Source of the DNA: Rhodospirillum sp.
GTDB lineage: Bacteria; Pseudomonadota; Alphaproteobacteria; Rhodospirillales; Rhodospirillaceae
Length of the DNA: 64,000 bases
NCBI GenBank assembly: GCA_021741145.1
Contig: JAIOYK010000006.1
Coordinates: forward strand, 62,001 to 126,000
Direction: 5' to 3'
Shown here: positions 58,501 to 64,000 of the stretch, one piece after another
Position numbering within the stretch: position 1 is the first letter of the stretch
Layout of the letters: every line of letters starts with the position of its first letter
Position numbers and translations under genes: made by a program
Notes under the pieces: generated by a model
Seen by the model: the letters and a program-made list of their open reading frames with translations, nothing else
Database searches by the model: none
What the model was told of the DNA's origin: nothing

Positions 58501-59079
58501 AGTCAGGCCGGAAAACAGAGCATTGTCGATACGCCGGAAGGCGTCCTCGATCCCCTGCCCCACGGTGCCTTCGCCCCGCAGTTCATCACGCAAGGCGTCT
58601 TGTCCATGGATGATATCCGTAAGCTTGTCGAAAAGCGCCCGTTGACTCTTCTCTAACTCGATCCGTCGACCAACCAGGGCGATGATGCTCTCCAGGTTTT
58701 CCGTCATCCGTGCGATGCGCTCGCCCATGTCGATGATCGCGTCCTCCGCCAGTCCGACGCGCCGGATGTTTTGGAAAGCCTCCCCGAGGACTTGCAGTTG
58801 GTCGTCCATTTCCCGGGTCGCCTGCCGCAAATCGGCGCCCCGCACGGAGGTGGAAATGCGCGGCGCGGTCGCGGCGATGGACTCGACCCTTTGAACCAAG
58901 CGGGCGACGGCGTCCAGACGCGCCATTTTGACTTTGACGATATTATCGAAATCCGCCCGAACCCGCTCCTGCCCCCAAAGGGCCAGGCCCGCGGCGCAGG
59001 TCGTCAAGAGCGCCAAGACGATCAGACCGGAGGTGATCCGGCCCGCGACGCCAAAACGATAGGACTTGGAGTGGGCCAT
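55543..59079 (-). CDS. Large hybrid sensor histidine kinase (TorS/BarA layout)
   Basis: A 1178-residue membrane kinase. Domain order: TM1 (about 12-32), a long periplasmic helical sensor (33-312), TM2 (313-333), HAMP, HisKA with MSHEIRTPMNAIVG (His about 403), and HATPase with DTGIGMTETQK and GGTGLGLSISKQL. Two receivers follow (LVLMDWKMPEMSG, about 695; VLMDIQMPVLDG, about 845), then an Hpt domain (HLAHAVRGAAGNLSG, about 1025) and a helical tail. A PETPA repeat links receiver and Hpt. Start at 59079, since the track's start would overlap the upstream gene. It lies 17 bases after a binding-protein gene, which may supply its ligand. Confidence 0.93.
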   Translation of the reverse strand: MAHSKSYRFGVAGRITSGLIVLALLTTCAAGLALWGQERVRADFDNIVKVKMARLDAVARLVQRVESIAATAPRISTSVRGADLRQATREMDDQLQVLGEAFQNIRRVGLAEDAIIDMGERIARMTENLESIIALVGRRIELEKSQRALFDKLTDIIHGQDALRDELRGEGTVGQGIEDAFRRIDNALFSGLTLETAGQLRAVERTIGEERDRIGSLVEALNGQSLAVDILSIFAEMNGVAAGPGGVFPMKRELVDTASALTGKLRLNHVLTVRLVSGASAIFKGIEEEISADRLAFEDRFNQLFRLLSALMIASVLGAGLVIFYLRRQVISRLVALQRCMNERTQGWAAPIPMGGRDEISDMASSFSYFVDEIDRREMALSQARDEADKANKARGNFLANMSHEIRTPMNAIVGLSHLAMKTDLTQRQHDYLTKISASSNNLLGIINDILDFSKIEAGKLEIEHVNFNIEKTLDNIAAVIVSKTEEKGLEFVVSCPPDVPQTLLGDPLRLTQVLINLCGNAVKFTEEGSIVLSIHRTRATRATVELLFEVRDTGIGMTETQKERLFQSFSQADSSTTRKYGGTGLGLSISKQLVELMGGEIGVRSEPGAGSTFYFTAEFGLGAISTTTRHLPDPDLRGKWVLVVDDNEISRDILTEHLTAMNFNVRTVDSGPAALRELSRVEAEPDSPTYDLVLMDWKMPEMSGIDASRRIQAHSRLSKAPTIIMVTAFGREEVMREAEDLDLGGFMLKPFNASILFDTIMNAFGRGGRDTVVVPRIEDKNDRAMEPLRGARVLLAEDNEINQQIAVELLEDKGLVVTVVTNGREAVDAVLGGQGDGGLGGFDAVLMDIQMPVLDGYGATAEIRNDPRFKDLPILAMTAHAMRGEREKSISMGMNDHINKPIDPDDLFARLLRWIRRVPAPSPETLVPETPAPETPAPEIPAPETPADAHEDLSPDRNVGGTGHSVLPSRLPGFDLQDALKRVNGKETLLKKLLLTFQKRYADLVPTLKGMAERGEVEEARHLAHAVRGAAGNLSGKDIAEAARCVEHAFAERDLSDVAQLIDDLDAVLAPTLRAMKEAISEDAPPSPPVAPGPVASPPALDPTRLNAMIEELDGLLRKGGMKARKALPEFRQALVGHVGEDKLERLSDLVERLDFSGAKSVLDEIAGDVTLSRGSE
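56243..56317 (-). repeat. 15-bp coding repeat in the hybrid kinase linker
   Basis: Five units of the form gtctcgggggccggg (plus-strand view), the last two diverged, encode a PETPA-type linker between the second receiver and the Hpt domain. The period keeps the reading frame, so unit number can change linker length without harm. Confidence 0.85.
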
Positions 59080-59096
59080 GGCGTTTTGACCTTCGC

Positions 59097-60116
59097 TCAC
59101 CGGATGGGCGGAGACCAGATCAATCCCCCATGAACCCAAAGGTTATTAAGGCCGCGTTCGACATGCAATTGCTTCTTGATCGTACGGTCATAGATTTCAC
59201 CGTAGTTCCCCATGGCCTCCAGGGCTCTGACAGCGAAGGTCTTGTCCAACCCGAGTTGCTCACCAAGATCCCCCTCCGTCCCCAGAAGGCGGCGGACTTC
59301 TGGAACTTCCGCGGTTTTCATGTCCTCGACGTTTCGCGAGGTCACGCCCAGTTCTTCCGCGGCGATCAAGGCGTTAATCACCCACCGCACGGCGTCGGCC
59401 CAGGCGTCGTCGCCGTCACGCACCACGGCGGACAGAGGCTCCTTGCTGATCTGTGTCGGCAGAATCACATCTTCATCGGGATTGGGGGCCAGAAAGGACC
59501 AATTCGACGCCAAGGACATGACATCGGTGGTGACGGAGTCACATTGACGCTCGAAGAACGCATTGAAGGCACCTTCCACCGTCGCGAATGTCTTGACGGT
59601 CCAGTTCATGGCCTTCGTCTTGTCGTAGTCACGGACATTCGCCACGGAGGTGGTGTGATCCTCGACGCAGATCGTCGCATTCTTCAAATCGCCAATATCC
59701 TTCGCCCCGAACGCCTTATGGGCCAAAAACCCCTGACCATCGAACAAATACAGAGGCATGAAGGTCAGCCCATCGATATCGCGCCCCATGGTCCAGGTCG
59801 CCGAACTCATCAGAACATCGAAGTCTCCGTCCCGAAGGGCCGAAAACCGATCATCGGTCCCGACGACCACGAACTCGACCGCGTCCGGATCCCCAAGCAC
59901 CGCCGCCGCCGTCGCCCGACACAGGTCGGCGTAGAAGCCAACCCAATGTCCGGTCTCGTCGATGTTGGAAAACGCGGGGCCAATCTCCTGGACGCCACAT
60001 CGCAGGACTCCCGCATCCTTGACGGAGTCCAGGATGGAAGCCGCCGCGTCCCGTCCCCCGAGGCAAACCGCGAACACCGTGGCCACCATGAGCAAACCCA
60101 AACGCGCGACACCCAT
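59097..60116 (-). CDS. Periplasmic amino-acid-binding protein (AapJ-like)
   Basis: A 339-residue substrate-binding protein of the general L-amino-acid (AapJ) type. The signal peptide is GLLMVATVFAVCLGG with cleavage near AAAS. GVLRCGVQEIGPAFSNIDETGHW, GFYADLCRATAAAVLGD, SSATWTMGRD and the C-terminal NLWVHGGLIWSPPIR are family blocks. The ATG at 60116 has AAGGAAG 7 bases upstream; the track's TTG is two codons earlier. No ABC permease or ATPase genes follow. Instead it heads an operon with a sensor kinase and a diguanylate cyclase, so it may be a sensory receptor. Confidence 0.9.
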   Translation of the reverse strand: MGVARLGLLMVATVFAVCLGGRDAAASILDSVKDAGVLRCGVQEIGPAFSNIDETGHWVGFYADLCRATAAAVLGDPDAVEFVVVGTDDRFSALRDGDFDVLMSSATWTMGRDIDGLTFMPLYLFDGQGFLAHKAFGAKDIGDLKNATICVEDHTTSVANVRDYDKTKAMNWTVKTFATVEGAFNAFFERQCDSVTTDVMSLASNWSFLAPNPDEDVILPTQISKEPLSAVVRDGDDAWADAVRWVINALIAAEELGVTSRNVEDMKTAEVPEVRRLLGTEGDLGEQLGLDKTFAVRALEAMGNYGEIYDRTIKKQLHVERGLNNLWVHGGLIWSPPIR

Positions 60117-60413
60117 TTTCAACTTCCTTTCTTCCGGTCCGCTTGGCGCAAAGCCGAGACGGGTCTATCCGATCCTCAAAAGTCGCACCAATCCAAACGA
60201 CAAGAGGGCAAGCGATCCGAACGTGGATTGTTGTCTTCGGCATAATATCGCTTTCGCGCACCGAGGGAAGACCTGAGAGAGATACCCTTGAAAATTCAAG
60301 CGGAATAGTGAATTCCACCCTTCCCACATAGGAAAAGGACGTGATCCAGAGATGCCTGTACCTGTTTGATACCGGTTTTTCTCGTATGAAATTCACCTGT
60401 CCCGGTTGACCCC
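60117..60413. other. Intergenic region between cckA end and binding-protein operon
   Basis: About 300 bases without a gene. It should contain the promoter of the binding-protein operon and the end of the cckA transcript. I found no strong terminator or clear consensus promoter. Confidence 0.4.
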
Positions 60414-62927
60414 CTAATTCAGCACCTCCCTGACCTTCTCGGCCAGGGCCTTCAGGCTGAAGGGTTTGGGCAGGAAATGGGTATTGGGCTGGTCAACCAC
60501 GTCGCCCTTGATCACATCCTCGGAATACCCCGAGATCAGGATGATCCTCAGACCGGGCCGGTTCTCCCGGGCCTTGACCGCCAGTGTCGCCCCATCCATG
60601 CCCGGCATGACCATGTCGGTGATCAGCAGGTCGATAACCTCTCCAGCTTCCAGCACGTCCATGGCGCCTTCGCCGCTGCGCGCTTCCAACACCGTGTACC
60701 CCTTGTTGCGCAGCGCCCGGGAGCCGAAAACCCGAACGGCGTCCTCGTCCTCGACGAGCAGGATGGTTTCCTTGCCCGACAGGTCGCGGACCTCTTCCTC
60801 CTCCCCCTTTGCCCCACCGGACTTGGCCGGTCCCGGCGCGGCGGTCTCCCCTTCCCCACCAAACATGGGGACGCTTTCGGTCGGCGGTTCGTGGCGGGGC
60901 AGGTAGATGGTAAAGGTCGCCCCCTCCCCCAGGGCGGAGTCCACGAAAATATAGCCTTCCGTCTGGCGCACGATGCCGTAGACGGTGGACAGTCCGAGAC
61001 CTGTTCCCGCCCCCGCTGTCCCCTCGGACTTCGTGGTGAAGAAGGGTTCGAACAGGCGGCCCAGGTTCTCCCGGCCGATGCCCATGCCCGTGTCGGTCAC
61101 ATCGATCACCACATAGTCCCCGGGAGGCACGGAAGTTGCCCCCTTTCGGGCATTGTCCTGGACGACGTCCCGATGGGTGGAGATGGTCACCACGCCGCCC
61201 TCGGGCATGGCGTCCCGGGCATTGACGGCCAGGTTGATGATCACCTGATCGAACTGGCCGGGATCCACCTTGATATGCCCTGGATCGTGGCCGTGAACCA
61301 TCTTCAGCGTCACCCGCTCGCCCAGCAGACGGCGCAGCAGGTGGGAGAGTTCCGACAGGCCATCGGTCACCGACAACAGGCGGGGACGCAGGGGCTGGCG
61401 GCGGGAAAAGGCCAGGAGTTGGCGCACCAGATTGGCCGCCCGATTGGCGTTCTGCTTGATCTGCATGATGTCGGCGAAGCTGGGGTCGCCAATGCCATGG
61501 CGCTGCAGCAGCAAATCCGAGAACCCGATCATGGCCGTCAGCAGATTGTTGAAGTCATGAGCCACGCCTCCGGCGAGTTGCCCCATGGCTTGCATCTTCT
61601 GGGCCTGGGCGAACTGCTGTTCCAGGTTCTTCTGTTCGGTGGTGTCGATCAGATGGGCCACCACCCCGTCGGGGAGATCCCCGGACCGCGCCGCGGCTCC
61701 CGCCCCGGTCATGGGCGACAGGAAGACACCCACGGCCACTTCCCGACTTTCCTCGCCCTGGGAAACGGTCATGCGCAGATCCATGCGCGCGCCACCCAGG
61801 GCGCCGGAGCCGATCCTGCCCACCAGCCGGGCCAGATCCGCCCGGTCCGCGGGAGCGACCAAGCTAGCAAAGGGACTGTCCAGGACCCCGGCCCGATCCG
61901 CGCCAACCATGACCAGGAAGGAGGCATTGCAATCGGTGATCGACCCTTCCGGATCCAGCAGGGCGATGCCCACGGGGGCACCGTCGAACAGCCAGGGGCG
62001 GCGACGGGTCCAGCCCCCCTCCCCCTCCCGGGCGGTGGCGGTCACCTCGGGCAGGCGGGTGACCACCGAGCGGGTTCGCAATTGCCCGGCGTCGTCGAAG
62101 GTCGCTTGACGCACTTCCGCCTCGAAGGGCGGATCGTCCAGGGGCAGGAATCGCAGCCGTCCCTCCCAGGCGCCATCGGGTTCGGGAACGGGGCCATCGA
62201 CCATGGTCCCCAGGTCCATGCCGGCCATGGCCTCGGCTTGCCTCCCCAGCCATTGAGCGAGCGCCTGATTGACATAGCGCAGACGCCCCTCGCTATCGAC
62301 CGAATAGAGGCCCACGGGCAGGAAGTAGAGGAAGTCGGCCAGTTCCTCCCGCTCCCGCAACAGAACCTCGTCGATGGCCCGGCGGGCCGTCACGTCCTGG
62401 CAGAACCACATGCGGGTCTCGGCCTCCGGGCCTGGCATGACCATCACCCGGGCCCACTCGGGTTCGCCCAGGATCACCCCGCCCTCCTCTCGCAAGGGAA
62501 GGTCGACCTCTTCGCGTAGGCCTTGCCGGGCGGCTTCCTCCAGGCGGTCCAGCGCATCCGCGGCCATCATGTCGCCATGCAGGCGCCGGCGCAGATGTCC
62601 CAGGGGGTCGCCCTCTCCCCATTGGCTCCGGGCCGAAGCATTGGCGTGCAGCACCCGCCCCTCCAGATCGCCCAGCAAGCGGGGGCCGTCCTCGGCGTCG
62701 AGCAGGGCGGCGGCCGCCCGCCCCCGTTCGGCCTCCTCGGAGAAACGAAGGCTTCTCTGGCGCAGCCCCCCCAGGGACACCAGGGAGACCAGACCGCCCA
62801 GGACCGCGCAGGCCCCCGCGACCGTCCCAACCCCCAGCAGGGTTCCCAGGCCGCCCCCCATGGCCAGTCCCGTGCCCAGAACCGCCCCCCAAAGGAAGAC
62901 ACTGCCCTTCTTCGCGGCGTCCCTCAT
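60414..62927 (-). CDS. cckA: Hybrid histidine kinase CckA
   Basis: Cell-cycle and flagellar-control kinase that phosphorylates CtrA through ChpT. The 837 residues contain two N-terminal membrane helices (about 10-55), PAS-like regions (about 70-430), HisKA with QKMQAMGQLAGGVAHDFNNLL (His about 456) and HATPase with GTGLGLSTVYGIV. A C-terminal receiver has LLITDMVMPGMDG (Asp about 772) and LPKPFSLKALAEKVREVL. QIKQNANRAANLVRQLLAFSRRQ is very CckA-like. Its start overlaps the flhB stop by ATGA, so the two are coupled; in Rhodospirillales CckA-CtrA often controls motility. Confidence 0.95.
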   Translation of the reverse strand: MRDAAKKGSVFLWGAVLGTGLAMGGGLGTLLGVGTVAGACAVLGGLVSLVSLGGLRQRSLRFSEEAERGRAAAALLDAEDGPRLLGDLEGRVLHANASARSQWGEGDPLGHLRRRLHGDMMAADALDRLEEAARQGLREEVDLPLREEGGVILGEPEWARVMVMPGPEAETRMWFCQDVTARRAIDEVLLREREELADFLYFLPVGLYSVDSEGRLRYVNQALAQWLGRQAEAMAGMDLGTMVDGPVPEPDGAWEGRLRFLPLDDPPFEAEVRQATFDDAGQLRTRSVVTRLPEVTATAREGEGGWTRRRPWLFDGAPVGIALLDPEGSITDCNASFLVMVGADRAGVLDSPFASLVAPADRADLARLVGRIGSGALGGARMDLRMTVSQGEESREVAVGVFLSPMTGAGAAARSGDLPDGVVAHLIDTTEQKNLEQQFAQAQKMQAMGQLAGGVAHDFNNLLTAMIGFSDLLLQRHGIGDPSFADIMQIKQNANRAANLVRQLLAFSRRQPLRPRLLSVTDGLSELSHLLRRLLGERVTLKMVHGHDPGHIKVDPGQFDQVIINLAVNARDAMPEGGVVTISTHRDVVQDNARKGATSVPPGDYVVIDVTDTGMGIGRENLGRLFEPFFTTKSEGTAGAGTGLGLSTVYGIVRQTEGYIFVDSALGEGATFTIYLPRHEPPTESVPMFGGEGETAAPGPAKSGGAKGEEEEVRDLSGKETILLVEDEDAVRVFGSRALRNKGYTVLEARSGEGAMDVLEAGEVIDLLITDMVMPGMDGATLAVKARENRPGLRIILISGYSEDVIKGDVVDQPNTHFLPKPFSLKALAEKVREVLN

Positions 62928-63994
62928 CGCTGGGTGGACTTTTTCAGGCGCATCACATAACCGATGATCTCCGCCACCGCCTTATAGTGTTCGGCGGGAA
63001 TTTCATGGTCAAGCTCGACCGCGGCGAACAGACCACGGGCCAAGGGCGGGTTTTCCACGATCGGCACTTCGTTTTCCTCGGCGATTTCGCGGATTTTCAG
63101 GGCAATGAAATCCTGCCCCTTGGCCACCAGCACCGGCGCGGCCATGCTTTCCATATCGTATTTCAGGGCGACGGCGAAGTGGGTCGGGTTGGTGACCACG
63201 ACGCTCGCCTCGGGCACCTTGGTCATCATGCGCTCCCGCGAGCGCTGCAAGCGCAACTGACGGATTTTACTTTTGATCTGGGGGTCGCCCTCGGCATTCT
63301 TGTGCTCGTCCTTGACCTCCTGTTTGGTCATTTTCAGGTCTTCGTTGTGCTTGTACTTTTGGAAGGAAAAATCGGCCGCGGCGATGGCCGCCACCATCAC
63401 CAGCACCGCGACAAGCAGCAGGATCAGCAATTCGTGCAATTCGACAAGCGTTACCGCCATGTCCTGGTCCATGAACCGTTCCGGGTTGGACAGACGGGGG
63501 CCGAGCAGCGCATAGACCACCACCAACACGAGGCAGATTTTCAAGATGCCCTTGAACCCCTCCATCAGGGTCCGTATCGAGAGCAACTTCTTCAGGCCAC
63601 CAATAGGACTGATCTTGTTGAATTTCGGGGCCATCCGTTTGGGCGCCCACAGAAAGCCGAATTGCGCCACGCTGGCGACCACGGCAAGCAGGATGAGCAG
63701 ACCGAAAGGCAGGACCATGAGGACGCCCACCTGGATCAGCATGGTCGTCAACAAATCACGTAGACCCTCCGCATCCAGGTGAAACATGTGGGGGCGGTCC
63801 AGGAAGGCAATGGACATCAGGGCGATGCGGTCGGTAATCCAGGGCGCCAGGATGGCGACGATGACCAAGGCTCCGGCCAGCATGGCGAAGCTCTTGATCT
63901 CCGGCGATTGGGCGACTTGCCCGTCCTCCCTGGACTTGGAAAGCTTTTTCGCCGTCGGGTCCTCGGTCTTTGAGTCCTTGTCCTCGTCGGCCAT
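62924..63994 (-). CDS. flhB: Flagellar type III export protein
   Basis: Export-gate protein that switches secretion from rod/hook to filament substrates by self-cleavage. The 356 residues have four membrane helices in the first 215 and a cytoplasmic domain with the cleavage site VVTNPTHFAVAL (Asn about 268). The opening DKDSKTEDPTAKKLSKSREDGQVAQSPE is typical. It is complete in the window; the ATG lies 7 bases from the window end. Other flagellar genes are probably just outside to the right. Confidence 0.97.
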   Translation of the reverse strand: MADEDKDSKTEDPTAKKLSKSREDGQVAQSPEIKSFAMLAGALVIVAILAPWITDRIALMSIAFLDRPHMFHLDAEGLRDLLTTMLIQVGVLMVLPFGLLILLAVVASVAQFGFLWAPKRMAPKFNKISPIGGLKKLLSIRTLMEGFKGILKICLVLVVVYALLGPRLSNPERFMDQDMAVTLVELHELLILLLVAVLVMVAAIAAADFSFQKYKHNEDLKMTKQEVKDEHKNAEGDPQIKSKIRQLRLQRSRERMMTKVPEASVVVTNPTHFAVALKYDMESMAAPVLVAKGQDFIALKIREIAEENEVPIVENPPLARGLFAAVELDHEIPAEHYKAVAEIIGYVMRLKKSTQR

Positions 63995-64000
63995 GGCGCC

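Overview
The window is high-G+C DNA (about 65% by eye) packed with genes of an alphaproteobacterium. A Rhodospirillales-type relative is most likely. This rests on a CckA hybrid kinase in an operon with flhB, a hisZ-purA pair, a RibH2-type lumazine synthase fragment, a phasin (polyhydroxyalkanoate granules), an AapJ-like binding protein and a candidate LexA box before recA. There is no rRNA, no tRNA I can see, no phage module, no transposase and no CRISPR array. It reads as ordinary chromosome with a few accessory loci.

Layout. 1-5440: end of a sodium/amino-acid symporter, then serC, a GNAT acetyltransferase, hisZ and purA. The purA 3' end is tandemly repeated downstream. 5.6-9 kb: exported glycerophosphodiesterase convergent with a chemotaxis receptor. 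9.1-9.5 kb: a strikingly AT-rich gene-free island. 9.8-14.8 kb: tail-anchored pseudokinase with a membrane partner, then an exported DUF4139 protein overlapping a small membrane protein whose 3' end is also tandemly repeated. 15.4-21.8 kb: B12-dependent methylmalonyl-CoA mutase (mutA, mutB), its GTPase meaB and a methyltransferase. 21.8-25.4 kb: mobB, carbonic anhydrase, S49 peptidase, Hpt protein and a homocysteine methyltransferase-family protein. 25.5-32.5 kb: threonyl-tRNA synthetase paralogue without an editing domain, gltA, gltX and comEC.

32.5-38.2 kb: LysR regulator divergent from a TAXI-TRAP transporter coupled to an AtuA-type pair, probably uptake and breakdown of an organic acid. 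38.2-44.3 kb: recA, alaS, a barrel-protein remnant, an AraC regulator and the phasin. 44.3-49.8 kb: methyltransferase, MoxR/VWA pair, histone-deacetylase-family hydrolase, MFS exporter and MerR regulator.

50-54.6 kb holds the most unusual material. An FMN riboswitch is followed by a ribH2 that lacks its N-terminal third. Convergent to it is a five-gene operon of largely unrecognised proteins: one with a Cys/His-rich tail, a small Arg-Arg protein, a ten-helix membrane protein with many intramembrane histidines, a 39-residue membrane peptide and a Tat-exported metallo-beta-lactamase-fold protein. A 17-bp dyad sits at its promoter. 54.6-64 kb: a signalling operon (amino-acid binding protein, large hybrid kinase, REC-GGDEF diguanylate cyclase), then flhB-cckA.

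Functions are assigned from recognisable motifs and family memory only. No database search was run. Coordinates follow the ORF track, with starts moved where an internal start has a better ribosome site or avoids overlap.
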